64,000 nt of DNA, taken from Apostichopus japonicus (Eukaryota; Echinodermata; Holothuroidea; Aspidochirotida; Stichopodidae). Position 1 is the stretch's first letter. Every line of letters starts with the position of its first letter. The DNA is taken from NCBI RefSeq assembly GCF_037975245.1, contig NC_092566.1, positions 10,437,501-10,501,500 of the forward strand, written 5' to 3'. The translations under genes were made by a program, and so were the position numbers. The notes beneath the pieces were generated by a model. That model made no database searches. It was given only the letters and a program-made list of their open reading frames with translations, and was not told the origin of the DNA. Below, in pieces: positions 29,079-42,577 of this stretch.

Positions 29079-29342
29079 CAGTAACTACTGTAAATCTTAA
29101 AGTTTTGTACCACAGTAAATACTGAATTGTGCTGACAAATCTGATAAGTCGGTAGCATGTGCTATTAGGTATACAGTAAGAACTGAGGATATGTGTAATC
29201 CCAACAAATCCCAACAACTGGATTTGTTGGAATTACACATATCCTCAGTTCTTACTGTAATCATAATAGCACATGCTACCGATTTAGAGCACGATCCAGG
29301 TTTTACTCTGCTACAAAACTTTAAGATTTACAGTAGTAACTG
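29079..29342. mobile_element. 264-bp near-palindrome (foldback MITE-like)
   Basis: Left tip CAGTAACTACTGTAAATC matches the inverted right tip CAGTTACTACTGTAAATC. Inner arms also pair, for example CGGTAGCATGTGCTAT with ATAGCACATGCTACCG, and ATATGTGTAAT with ATTACACATAT. A short loop lies near 29216. No certain target duplication was found. Confidence 0.8.
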
Positions 29343-32300
29343 TATGTGTTCTCTGTGTGTATCGGGTGTTCCCAAACGTAGCAAGATGGTTCTAATATGT
29401 TTGGGTTGAGTTCTTGAGTTCTTACTCACAAAGATCTCTATCTTATAAGCTAAAGATGATGCTTACATGTCTTTGTGGCTCATATAGGGACCACGGTCGT
29501 GTTTTGAGAAATCAAGCTGTATCAAGAAATCAAGCTGGGTTTAGGAAGCAGCTTTGTTTCATTCGATCGGACGGCCCGTATAATAAAGGTCCGTGGAGAA
29601 ACGATAGCAGAATAACCACCCAATATACTCCAAGCTGGTACAGTAACTATACTGTTCATGTTCTGTAACACATGTTACATGGGGAAAAGTTAACAGCTTT
29701 GCAGTTGTTTCAAGTGCCACCTGTAACACGTGTTACTGTACTAGCTATGAGTATCGGCTGCATATTAACTCAAAACCGGTAACACGTTGTAAAGAGAGCT
29801 GGACGATCAGTTTGTTGACTTTTTTTTTAAATAAATGGACTAATCTTCACTCATCTGAGTCAGGAAATGTTTTACTGGGTAAAGAAAAAATATTAACAAG
29901 CTCAAATGTGACATCATCTAATCATCATCAGGCAGCATATTATTCCATGAAATAAATCAGAAGACTTCATTCGTCATGATGACGTATATGATGTTTATAG
30001 GTTTTAACCGTTTCGCTGAAATTATGAGGAAGAATCTAGGAGTCTTGTATATATATTGAGATCTAGTTGACACGAACTACCTATTAATGCAACAACTTGA
30101 AATATCGCGTATATGTACAAAATAAACAAACTATTAACCACATAAGGCGGCCGTTTCATTGATTAAAAGGTCATTTAAATAAAAATAAAGGCAATTTCAG
30201 TTCACATTCTTTCATTATTTTGTGATACTGGAAATGGTAGAAATCAGCTGCCGATAGCTGACTCTGACAAAACAAATGCCACATTACAATTTGTAAATTT
30301 TGCAATTTTATTTTGACTAATTCTGCCCAATAACAGAGATAAAAGTCATTTATTCACCAATTTCTTTGCGGTCTATTACACGTTGATGTCAATAGCCTTT
30401 GGCATATAGACAAGTCACATATTACCTTAAAGCTTAACTTTCAGTTTAACTTGCATACATTTAATAATGATCCATGACTAGATGATGTTGATAATCAAAA
30501 CAGGTTGAACACATAAGCTACACCAATACCGGTCTGAAAACATACTTATATATTAGTGCTAAACATGATTATTATTTTTTTTTTTTTGGTGTTACACCTT
30601 AGTTATCGAAATAAATAACGCACCGTCACTAACGCTTCTGTGTTTTTTTGCGTTGGTGTGCGATTGTGTGCATACCCTGCACGTAATCTAATGTGCCATG
30701 TTAATGTTGCGTATATTCATATCACGGTATATTCGTCGCATATGATTTTTGTCTTATAACTGTTGTCGGTATATCTAAACAAATACTCCGTGGCGCTCCA
30801 TAAGAACATTGGAACAGAGGATTATAAGATGCAAACATTAATGCTGCGAATATTCGATTCATGCTATAGTAACGATGCAAAGCAAATTAATACTCCCTGC
30901 GGTGATTTTTATCCTCAATATTTCCGTAATATCAGCTTATATGCGGTATATCACTTGTAGAAAGTCATTTATAAAAAAGGGGAAGATCCACTGAGATAAC
31001 CTTAATTGAGTTTCCGCCTCAGGTTTACCAAGCCAATTTATACAAATTGTCACTAATTGACGTATATCTCCGCTGCTTGTATGAAATAACTTGAATGCAT
31101 ATATAACGGCTCTAATGGATTATATTAACTTTATGGAAATCCTGAGGATGGAAAGGTGAATTCTCAGTTATGTCATCAGAAACGGAATGACTCTAGTAAA
31201 GTATGGTTACTTTATTTTTAACTTAAAACGTATCAAGAATATTTAACCCTTAAAGATTTGCATGTATGTTAATGTAGGCTGTAACACTTTCCTATTGTTA
31301 ATTTGTAACAAGTAAAGTTTTTAAAGTGATCCATTTGTGCGATCATACGAAGCAGTTTTTCTACAGTATGTGTCAGTTTAAAGGAATGCGATGAAATCCA
31401 TTGCAGCTTTCATACATGTTTTATAAAATGTAAATATTAACTTAGGTTCAAATATGTTTATTTAGAGCATTTTATCTCATAGATTGAAACTTGAAACGGT
31501 AATGTTAGCGAGTTTTGTTAAGTGCTGACGGGCAGTCTGCTTTCCATGGTCACTGTTTTACCTTCTTTTTGTAGAAAGCAAAATAAAGTGATTAACAGTA
31601 TTATATATTTGACAAGTATATGGTATCAAAATTAATGTTTCAAATGGTTTTGCTGAAAGCTTTTTATTTGTTATAGTTTTTCTTTCGCATGGTCAAAACT
31701 AAATTACGGAATCATGAAACTAACGGGTACATTTGTTTCATATATCGGTGTATGGAAAGATGAACATGTTTGCGCGTTGTTGGGTGTGTCAGACCAAGCA
31801 GGTGCTATTCCGAATAAGAACTCCCTGTTGTAATTGAACCTTTTTATTATTGATACCTACATTTGGAATGTAAACAATTAATGTAAACAAATTGCCAGAA
31901 AAAACGCCTCGCAATGAAGGATTTTCCCGTATAAAACAGATTGTTGGTTTAGCTTAATATTTACAGCTTCTACATCTTTATTTTCAGGAGAGACTGTCAA
32001 TTCTTCTCTTCTCAGACGAATCATTTCTATGTTGGTGCCCTATAACCATCGTCTTTTGACACATACAAATCCAACCTAGTTTCTCGGTCAGTGAAATGTT
32101 ATTTTGAGCTAGATTTAGTTGCCGCTGGATCTATCGACACAGTAACGTGCAAATTTGTAACTCAAGCATTTGATGAAATTTTTTAATTATTCGGTCACGT
32201 GTCGCGAGATACGGTACGATTCCAACGAGGTAGGTTAAATGACCCAAGTCAAGTTAAAAGTTAGGTCGATGCACAATGCGGCCGTCATCCGGAAACCGCG

Positions 32301-32445
32301 CTCATTATTAACAGGAAGGTATAGGTGAGATGGGTGCATATACACAGCCTGGTATGTTATACAGTATGTTACAACTGTTCAGCACGGCAAAAATAGTACA
32401 TCAGAATTACTAGCAAGCAAAAGTGTTTACGACAAATATATATAG
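29343..32445. other. AT-rich intergenic, no gene recognised
   Basis: Only short open frames without motifs. A TGTAACA(C/T)(A/G)TGTTAC palindrome pair near 29666 and 29722 is the only local structure noted. Confidence 0.6.
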
Positions 32446-32468
32446 GCCTCTATATATATATATATATA

Positions 32469-32595
32469 CGGTTTCGAACCTCTGGACATACAATCAGCGT
32501 CCATAGCCTAGTGGTTAGGGTGTCCGCATATAAAGCCGGAGGCCCGGGTTCAAATCCCGGTGGAGGCTGGAAGATTTTTCAACTCATTACGATTT

Positions 32596-32598
<3 letters not shown>
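32469..32598 (+). mobile_element. tRNA-derived SINE, most complete copy
   Basis: A tRNA-like body lies at 32497-32567: the 5' end GCGTCCA pairs with the 3' end TGGAGGC (6 of 7). The A box TAGCCTAGTGGTTAGG is at 32504 and the B box GGTTCAAATCC at about 32547. A leader (GTTTCGAACCTCTGGACATA) and a tail (TTTTCAACTCATTACGATTT) shared with other copies show that it is a SINE, not a tRNA gene. TA tracts flank both ends. Confidence 0.85.
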
Positions 32599-32627
<29 letters not shown>

Positions 32628-32984
32628 GATAGATAGATATATATATATATATATATACACCCACCTCAATCAGAGGATCATAAACTTCCATTTACACAAA
32701 AGATCCACGAAGAAGTGAACGGCCTATGAGCCTGACATGTATTTATAAATAATACAAAAGTTAGCTTATTACAAGTATGAAATTTTCCAAGGTATAATTC
32801 TTTATTTTTTTTCTTGGGTAAGCTTAAAATGAAGATATATTTAGTTACTTCAGAGGCCCAGTTAAATCTTCGTTTACTTTGAAATTTGTGTAATAACACG
32901 TTTTCCATTTGCCTTTTAAGGCTCACTTACTCATAGTCTAATGAAGCGCGTCCTTAAGACACATAGTGTGACTGGTACGACTAG

Positions 32985-32986
<2 letters not shown>

Positions 32987-33082
<96 letters not shown>

Positions 33083-33162
33083 GAAAATCGTAATGAGTTG
33101 GAAAATCAAGAACAGTGAAAAAACTTTCAGCCTCCACCGGGATTCGAACCACGGGCCTCCCG

Positions 33163-33238
<76 letters not shown>

Positions 33239-33242
33239 ATAT
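32987..33242. repeat. Two (TA)n tracts around a SINE fragment
   Basis: TA tracts at 32987-33079 and 33164-33242 flank the truncated SINE copy. Shorter tracts lie around the neighbouring copy (32447-32468 and 32600-32656). Confidence 0.97.
33081..33164 (-). mobile_element. tRNA-derived SINE copy, cut at the anticodon loop by a TA tract
   Basis: Minus strand: contains AGCGGGAGGCCC, the B box GGTTCGAATCC and the tail AACTCATTACGATTTTCAT. The 5' half is replaced by (TA)n starting where the ATATAAA anticodon loop should be. Confidence 0.82.
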
Positions 33243-34365
33243 TATGTTATAATTCCCGCCAATATTGACGCACTTCATAACAACCGCTTATACATCGCAC
33301 TGTCTACGTTTGACGTCAATAGCTCGCGCAGTGCACAAGTTCATGACGTCTTTCACGTTTTGCTTACATCTACACATCTCATATATATCTACCATTTCTC
33401 GTTTGGAAATGTGATAAATTTTAACAAAATCTACATATGAACACTATTCATAAACATATGTACACGTTTGCATATATTTTTCTTTCCATTTTTCATGACT
33501 TAAAGCATTCCTAAAAACTCGCATATAACTCGATTGTTCCAAAGAAATATGACCGCCCTTGAAAAAAAAAAAAAAACATTTCGAGGCATTTTTAACAGTA
33601 GAGTATTTTTCTGTACAGGGCAGTGAGTAAAAATTTTGTGCATGGGAATTTCATGATCCAGGGTCGTACTTTGTGTTTAAATGATGTCAGAAATAAGAAA
33701 ATGGTTATCGCCTTTGGCGATGAAGATGTCAGATTTCACATCAATATAAAATTTCCCTATAAGTACCCCTCGCATTTTGAATGATTATTTGTATCGCAAC
33801 GATCGACTCGATCCTGTCAAATGTAACTTTTTTGAAAGGATACTTCCGTCGTCCACGAATTCGAAAGATGGTTCAGCTTATAGCTTAAGCGGAAAGATTT
33901 TCTCTCGGGTTTCAAATGCAGTTAAATTGCTACATATTGTGATTAAAAAAAATAATGAGAAACTGTTAATTTCCTTTACAGCCACCGGAGAGACCGGATG
34001 TTCATGTGTTCTAAACTGAAAAGTACATAAATGTATATAGAGGAATACGAGACGAAACGAGTTCAGTTCACAAAAACGTGAAAAAAAAGATAAATTCATC
34101 TTACAGCTAAATATATAACGCTCTCTCTCGACTGTTAAGGTGGAAACAGATTATCACATTACTTAAATTAATATGCAGTAGTGCCCAGTAAAGTGATTTC
34201 ATGCTATAGCATTTACCGTATGTTTTTGAGGTTTTCTGACCGTAATGGATACCTTTTTATGGTTAAAGAAACACTATTGGAGGCAGTGGTGCAACAGTGA
34301 ATAATGTTTGGTATCAATCGTTTGTATCTATAGACATGAATTTAATTTTTTGTTGGCTGTACTTG

Positions 34366-35360
34366 GTCAAGTTTGGATGTATGTCGATATGATTTACATT
34401 TTGGTTATGCCTTGAAACGATTACCTCATTTGAATAAACCTGAACATGGTGGTCTCAGTGGACTAAACTCCGATATGACTTACCTTTTGGCTATATCTTG
34501 ACATGGTTACTTTTTGGTTATACCCCGTATGACTAACCTTTCGGCTATTCTTGACATGGTTACCTTTGACTAAACCTTGACACGATTACCTCATTTGACT
34601 GAACCTTGATACGGTTACCTCATTTGAATAAACCTTGATATAGTTATCTCATTTGGACTGAACTCCGATATGACTAACCTTTCGGCTCTATCTTGACATG
34701 GTTACTTTTTGGTTATACCCGATATGTCTAACCTTTCGGCTACTCTTGACATGGTGACCTTTTGTCTATACGTCTTGATGAACCCCTCTGGCTATTTGTT
34801 AACATGGTCATACCTCATCTGACTATACGTCAACATGACTTACCTTTTGGGTATAGCCTACCTATACATGGTTGTAGCTGATTAGGCTATACCGCAATAT
34901 GATATATCTATTGGCTATTCCTCAACACGAATACCTCATATGAGTATATCTGGACATGAATAACATTTGGTCTATATGTCGACATGATCTGGATATGGGT
35001 CGATATGGTTATACCTCATCTGACTATACGTCAACATAACTAACCTTTTGGCTATAGCGTACTTTGACATGGTTGTACATCATTTGGCTATACCTCGATA
35101 TCATTTACCTTTTGGTTAAACCTCAACACGAATACTTCATTCGAGTATATCTGGACATGAATAACATTTGGTCTATATGTCGACATGATTACCGATTAGG
35201 CTGTATATACTTCTATATAATGACCTCTTTTGGATGTGACTAATAATGACTATACGTTTTAAGCTGTACCTCGGTATTAATATCTCTTCACTTCTACCTC
35301 AACATAATACCCTATCAAGCTATAGCATACTTCGATGTAAGTGACATTTTGGCTGCACGA
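34366..35360. repeat. Degenerate 29-bp minisatellite with 201-bp higher-order period
   Basis: Variants of TTGACATGGTTACCTCATTT plus GGCTATACC recur about every 29 bp, roughly 34 units. A block beginning CTCAACACGAATAC at 34921 returns at 35122, a 201-bp offset. No open frame. Confidence 0.85.
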
Positions 35361-38300
35361 CTGCAGTTATGATACTTCGTGTTAAAAACGAATCCTTACC
35401 GGCGCCTATTTTGTCAAGCCGTTAATAAGTAAATAGCCTACCCAAAAACGTCAGGCACACTACTACTTCAACTTCATATTATCCATATCAGACGTGACTT
35501 TCAATCAAATATATTGAACATTTAACATGAATAATTAGTTAAGCGTCCTTCTTTTATTATTATTATTATTATTATCATTATAATCATTATTTTTATTATT
35601 ATTTAACAAAGTAGACACGCAGTCGTAAAGTGATGGTTTTGAATGTTCACCCGATATTAGGTACTGGAGATTTGTCATAATTAAATATCAGAAAAACTTC
35701 ACATTCTTCTTAATATAAGTACTATCCATAATCGTTTCAAGAGCGAAAAAACGCTATTAGTAGCGTCCTTGAGGTATGTTTGAACGAAGTTCTTTTTATG
35801 TTTTTTGTTTTGTTTTTTGGAGAGTGATTCTGTCTGTCCTTTTGTAAGTGATGGAAAATAATAGCTTTTCCGGATGTGTAATTATAATGTTCTTCGATTA
35901 AAATCGAAATTTGCACGAATATCTTATTATCAAAAAAAGATACAGAAATGTATATATTAAGAATAGCGATCGTGCGTTGCTAAGGAAATACAAAATCATG
36001 ACGTCACACATTGGTAATATGACGCAATGTTCATGTCAGAATTAAACATTCCCAATGTAGTCGGTTTACAAAACTATTTTCATGTTAAACCAGAAAGAAG
36101 ACTCGCGAAATCTGATGACATTATGTTATAAGAAATGGAACAGATGGAAATTCAAATCAACATGATGCAAAAAGGGAACTACAAAGAAATAATTTTCGTC
36201 TGAAGGCCTCTGTCCTGAAATATCAATAACCGGCTCGTTATTCTCCAGGCAAAATGCACCTGTCTGGCGACGAATGCAAAAAGTAAAATATTAAACCGTG
36301 TGTCATTTTCATGTGACATGGTTTTCCGGATTGGTTTCATCCCGATGGGAATAAGAGGTACCTATAACAGCCATACACGTTAAACGGAAAAGTGACGTTG
36401 TGCGCTGTCATATTTTACGGGCAGGCGATAATTGGATTTGTAAAGAAGGTTTTAAAGTATAAGGATTTATAGTTTTGAGTTTGCCAGAATAGGTGAGAGA
36501 ATGTCCAACTAAAACTGATGAGATTTTGTCACTCACTGCTACGATAAGTTCACGGAAAAGTTACGGGAGGAATCAAATGAAAAGAACGTGAAAAAAAATT
36601 ATATGTAATGGACGGTGCAATCTTGGCATCAATGAAGATCATATAACACTAGCCTGTATGTTATGCATTACTAACTTTATTAGACATTTTGTGAAGTATT
36701 TCTTGTTAATTCGCAGGAGCCTGTAAGCTGTAAACATCACTGTTTTTAGGTCAAAATGAGAAACCAATTTGAACACGAGATTACATGTACAGTTTATGAG
36801 GTATAGTACAACTTACGAGTAACTCCCGAGTCATATGTAATTTTCTTTTGACAATCTATGACTATTGGACACTGTATGATAATAATGTTAAAAACAGAGA
36901 GGAGGGGAGTATATATATATATATATATATATATCCCTTATTTTTTTAGTAAGTAGAAAGAGACTTACGCCACCACTTACCAGCCTTACCTTGGTCAGCG
37001 ACACGGCTGACGATGACAATTTTCACTAGTTGGTGAAACGCGGATAGTTTTCTTCTTTTTCTTCGTTTTAGTTATAATGTACCTATAGTTGCAGTAGACT
37101 CGTGATAATGCTATAACCTATCGTGTTAGGAATATTGTTTAACATAATTAGCTAAACGCCCAATGATATATACTACATCTTACCTTTTAAAACATCAATA
37201 ATAGTTGTGTTTCACTTTGCACCTTCACAGTTGTGTTTGTTTGACTATATTATGAAGGCACTCATTGATTCTGTTCCACATATATGTCCAGTTTTTAAAG
37301 CGTTCGTACAATTAGGCCAATATGACATTTGGCCTCAATTGACCTTTGACCCCGGCCCTAAACATACCCTATTTAAAATTTCGTCTCATCATTCTTTACA
37401 TATCGTGTGGTTTAATGCATTTTTCCTACATGTTGTCAAGCACAAAATGGCTAAAAACCAATTGTAGCGTTCTTGACCTTTGACATTACACATTGTTTTG
37501 TATTACATTGACATGAAATCGACGACTTTACCATCAAGATGACATTGGGAGTCGTAATGACCGTTGATTTACAGAAATATAATATATGGTTTTGATTTCA
37601 CTCATCCTGCTTCATATATCATAAACGATATACTGCAGTACCGTTCACTTTGTTCATTGAACATTTCTACTACATTATAGTCAATTGTCAATTGTCTGTG
37701 TAAAAATGTAGGTTCTTGGCATAGGTCACATGTCATTGACATGTCAGTAGAAAACTGTACCTTGTCTTTATTAAATAAGAAAAGAAACAACTTCCTCTAT
37801 TTGTCCATGGTCCTTAACACGAAAAGGGGACTTCAGAGAAAGCTGGACTGATCGAATGACACTTGGACAAGTATTGGCTGACATTCAGTCATCGCAAATA
37901 TGAGGAGGCACAGATGCAGGAATACTCATGATAAATACAAATTACATTGCATAGGATGTAGGTTTAGGAGTGTAACACACAAACTGAGGTACTCTACGGG
38001 GGCGGGGGGGGGGTGGGGTAATGATTCAGACAGCATATATTTGCAGAATATAGATTGCAGGGACATTTGCTATGCAGTTCCGCCGCTTTCACGTTATACT
38101 CTATAGGCGACCCCACATGCAGTTATGATCGAATGTGTGCAAAATGTCTGTGAAATATGTCTGTGAAATGTGTCTGTGAAATATGTCTGTGATATATGGG
38201 TGAAAGTGTCTGCTCATGTCTGTGCAATATGAAATATGGGTGAAAATGTCTGCTTAACTTTAAAGGAAAACAAGAAAGGAGGAGAGTGAAAGGTTACAGT

Positions 38301-38992
38301 TTTATATTTTAACTTGTTTATTCTTTCCCTTTTCGTAGCGAGTTATAAATGACTTTTAGTGATCTTAATTGTTGTCTGCAACTATTCTTTGGCGTTATCT
38401 TCTCTTCGCGTTCATTTATGAGTAATTATGCTACATGTTCAATTCTAATCTCCTTAGCTTAACTGCTCATAACGCATGCGCTCCGGCTATATTATAATTA
38501 ACGTTATAAAGAAACTTTGCAGGTTTTACAAATGAGTTCTGATCAATTTTGAATGTCTATTGTGTTTTTTAAATGGGACACATTTTTATGATGCAGAGGA
38601 AAATTGTAGTTTATGAAATTGGTCAAAATGTTGCTTGCGAAAATTATTAGTTTGCCTTGGTGAGGATGTTCTGAATAGAAGAAGTATGCTATGGCACGAG
38701 ACCTTCCTGATAGGCAGGGAAAATACCGGTACGAACTTTAAACTGAAAACCAGTGGTGAGAAGAAGCTAGGCTTGCTTATGTTAGTGTTTTCTCTGTGTT
38801 TCTGGGTATAAGTCATAAATTCACTATAAAAAAAATTATTGTTCTCTGTGAAAAAAAAAACTTGAATTATATTTTTATAAGTTTAAAAAAATTACATGTA
38901 ACATCGAGTAAGAGATTATTACATAAACAAAATATATTTTAATGCAGATAAGAGGCTAAAAGTATTTGAACTACTGTACGAAGCTTTCTATA
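35361..38992. other. AT-rich intergenic, no gene recognised
   Basis: It holds an (ATT)n tract near 35553, a TA tract at 36910-36933 and the short repeat at 38134. It lies downstream of the cadherin gene's 3' end. Confidence 0.6.
38134..38252. repeat. GTCTGTGAAATAT short tandem repeat
   Basis: Four close 16-bp units (ATGTCTGTGAAATATG type), then two looser ATATGGGTGAAA copies. Confidence 0.85.
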
Positions 38993-38996
38993 TTAA

Positions 38997-39372
38997 AGGG
39001 ATAGTCCGGTGGCTAAAGTTCATTGTTTATACCAGAATTCTAAGTAGGAAGGTTTGTTCTTTATGTGATAAATGCCACATTATGACAGCATTGTACATAT
39101 TTGACAACATTCCAAATGTATCATATTTTAAGGATAGATGAATAACAATTTTAAAGTACAAAAGCAAAGCTTTTTGAAGAAGATTTACATGATGATGACA
39201 TCACAGAACACTAACTGTTATCCACTTCCTGGTATATGGAAGGACGTATCTGTTAAACAACCATACTTGAAGTAACGAAGAAGCTTTTGAGTGGGGCTGT
39301 TGGGCTGATCTACAGTGTTAATATTCTTCTCTTTCACGTTAGAGTCACATTTTCTGCCACCGGAGTATCCCT
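38997..39372. mobile_element. TTAA-flanked MITE (piggyBac-like)
   Basis: 376 bp between TTAA at 38993-38996 and 39373-39376. Inverted ends are AGGGATAGTCCGGTGGC and AGGGATACTCCGGTGGC. TTAA duplication is the hallmark of piggyBac-type insertion; no transposase is present. It lies about 0.55 kb downstream of the cadherin stop codon. Confidence 0.78.
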
Positions 39373-39918
39373 TTAAAGCTTACCAAACAAGAGTATTACG
39401 TAATGTTGCGATAAAAGGTCTCAGTAATAATTCTTACTTAATTACTATAAAAAATAATTACACATTTTGCTTGCAAAAAATGGAGGTTATTAGCGTTAAG
39501 TCACGCTAAAACTTCAATACATAAAAAACACGAAACAGTCAATTGACGTATTCTGTTTGTATGTCTTTTAAATTCAGTGCATTTCACAAAAGGGTTTTTA
39601 GAGCACTACATTTAAATTATATGAAAGAGTTCTGAAGACAAGAACCACAGCAACAAAAATGAGATGAAACCTGATAGCTTGAGAATATAGTAACTTTTAT
39701 CAATAATACAAATTGTTGCGACTCTTAGCATCAAAACGTCTTCAGAAATATACACTTAGATTATTCAGGAGGAAACAAGCCAAAGCTTAAAAATGCGTTT
39801 AACAATGACGACTAAAATTTAAAAATAAAACAACAAGAAAAATGCGTTCCAAAATATTTTGATGCAATAGGCTCGGGTTTGTTTTTTGTTTTGTTTTGCA
39901 AGTTATTGTTTTCTCCTA

Positions 39919-40335
39919 CTAAATGTCAACGTTAGGCATTTCATCATTTTCTTGCTTATGAACCCACATGTAGGTATCATCCGGATCTTGCTTAGGGTCT
40001 ATTTCAACGTTGTCCTGTGTCGGTGGTAGTGAATGTGGTTGCGGTGGGGAAGGAGGGGAAGGAGGGGAAGGAGGGGGAGGAGGGGGAGGAGGAGGAGGAG
40101 GAGGAGGAGGGGGAGGAGCAGCAGAAGACGTTGGTGTAGGTGATGATGGTCGAGATGAGTCGAATGCCTCGTTAATGACACCTTCGCTCTCATCCTTTGA
40201 GTCAGCAACAATCAGTTGTGCGGTTTCTGATGTATCCTCAACATCATCATCTTGTTGGTTATCGCTTAGTGCGACAGCAGCAGCGACGCCTTCCTTGGAT
40301 GTATCAACAAGTGATTCACCTGTGTCTTTGGTAGT

Positions 40336-40367
<32 letters not shown>

Positions 40368-40680
40368 GATCAGCATCATTGTTATCTCGCTCCAAAGTCT
40401 CCTCATTCTTGCTCACTGTTGTGCTGGATTCGGTAGCTTTAGTTTGACTCTTTGAGCTGGTGTAATCTGTGTTGGGCATCGCCATTTTTGGAGGAGGATC
40501 AACACTTTTGCCACCGAGATGAGCAAACACTGCGTAAGGGACCAGAGGGGCTGTGTCGCTAGACTCGATGCTGGAAGGTTCCTCCGATGACACCTCAGCT
40601 TCTTTAATTGGTCCGTTGATTTCGGGGCCAAGTTCAATCATCGAAAAACTGTCGATTGACTGCATATCGATGATAGCCTC
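39919..40680 (-). CDS. Cadherin gene, last exon: acidic, poly-Pro cytoplasmic tail and stop
   Basis: 253 codons plus TAG (residues 841-1093). It starts [17 protein letters not shown] after a TTTCAG acceptor. It contains a run of about 10 Asp near 946-955 (coded by GAT repeats), a run of about 17 Pro near 1028-1044 followed by PPS/PPQ repeats, and ends EMPNVDI. Poly-Pro tails can bind SH3, WW or EVH1 domains (established for such sequences); the partner here is unknown. No canonical polyadenylation hexamer was recognised in the next few hundred bases. Confidence 0.9.
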
Positions 40681-42523
40681 CTGAAATATTTCAAAAGTCG
40701 GTTTTGGAATTATATAATTGTATACCTTACATATATCTGTATGGGATATTGCATAATTTCAAGATATATTACTGATTTTTTCCACTATAGCCTTAAACAA
40801 TTAACGTGTTTCTGTCCCCAACTGGCTTCTCCGGTCTTCTCTTCCTCATTGAAGCTGCAGCTTTGTTGTACTGAACTTTTATGCATGAGAAATCATCAAT
40901 TTCAGCCACACAATAATTGCGAAATAGGTTAAAGGCATATCTGTAACTTACCTGCCACTCGTACTCATGGACAGTAGCAGGCTCATTTTGAAGCGGTTCT
41001 GTAGAAGGGAAAAGCACGATAATTAAATAAACAATTAAAAGTTGTGTATTAGGATACACCTAAAGGAGACTCAATAAACACAAGAATATGTTCTAGTTTG
41101 TCATCTAGTCGTTATGCTTTTTCTTCAAATGTCCTGTAAGAATTGAATATATTCATGTCACCCATCTTTTCACATTGAATAGAACTTCCTGGAATTTAAT
41201 CAGAATAATGTCCCCAAATATACACAAAGTTTAATGATCATTACTACGCATGCTTGACATGTTTTTAATACTAGTATAGTTTACTTTATTCCTCAAATTA
41301 GTTTTATTTTCTCAAACTGAATGACGTCATTAAACATTCCTCATTGTCAGCCTATACTTAGTTATAAACAAGAGGGCAGCAACCTCCAAATTTGCTTTGG
41401 AAAAATCCTCGTTATTTTTACATTGGTTAAAATCTGGGACTAGTATGGATGACCTAGCTGGATAATATATAGAGTAATAGAATACGTATCTCACGAATTT
41501 ATCTGGTTTTTATTATCGATAATAATTTATGATATGAATTTCGATAAGGCGAAATCGTGTTCTATACTATCAACCCACTTTAAGAGGTTTTGGAGAGACG
41601 CGACACTTGTTTCGGCTTAATTACCAGTTAAAAGTAAAGGTTCTTTCTCTGTGATAAAAACGATTTTTTTTTTTTTTTTTACCATACAACCATACAAGTC
41701 ACTTACATTCTGAATATTCATTGGCTAGAACTTGGTGTTATAAAACAAAATACAAACCGATTGCGATGACAACAGGTGGCCGCTCTGGTTCGAGTCTTTC
41801 GACATGCGGTTCGGGCTCCGGTTCGGGCTCTGGTTCGGGCTCCGGTTCGGGCTCCGGTTCGGGCTCCGGTTCTGGTTCTGGTTCCGGTTCCGGTTCCGGT
41901 GTTGGTGTCCTTGCCCTAGTTTCCCTAAAGGTATAAATATGTTTGAAATATTCTTTACTAGTTGAAACAGGAAGTTGTTGGTTGAGACAGAGATATCGTT
42001 GTGCTACGTGCTAACTATTTAATTTTCCTTTATTCAACGTTTTCCCACCAAAAATAAAATGAAAATAAGGACTGCTGGTTTTACAATCGGAAGGAACATT
42101 TCTGGTCAAATACTGTCAGACAATTAATAATATTAAGGGATCACTTCAGGATCACGTTTTGTTAATATATACTGTTGATTTAAGAATCGGGTTGGTCGAG
42201 GTGTATTCAATCTCAAAAAGCTCTTTTTTGATAATAACTCAGAAAAACAAAGATTAAAGCCAACGTCTATTGCTTCATGATCCCGGTATGGTCAGTATGG
42301 AAATTAAAGGATATTTTTTGCGGTGCCCATTTATGCTTCACATATTGTTGGTTTCATATATTTGAGAGGCAAAAAATTATCAGTTGGCAATTGAGGCCAT
42401 ATCAGACTTTCTATATCTTGAAACAGCTGTTAGAATATGCGTTCATTGGAATTTTTACTCCATGCAAAAAAATAATAATAATAAAAATAAATAAATAAAT
42501 AAAAAAAAAATAAAATAAAATAA

Positions 42524-42577
<54 letters not shown>

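Noticed and set aside
32497-32567. A tRNA gene
   Set aside because: Cloverleaf-like body with A and B boxes is present, but the same sequence with shared leader and tail recurs in at least three other places, one cut by TA repeats, and the acceptor stem has a mismatch. It is a SINE.
40010-40369. Gly-rich plus-strand frame opposite the cadherin tail
   Set aside because: It is the antisense of the poly-Pro and Asp-coding repeats of the last cadherin exon.
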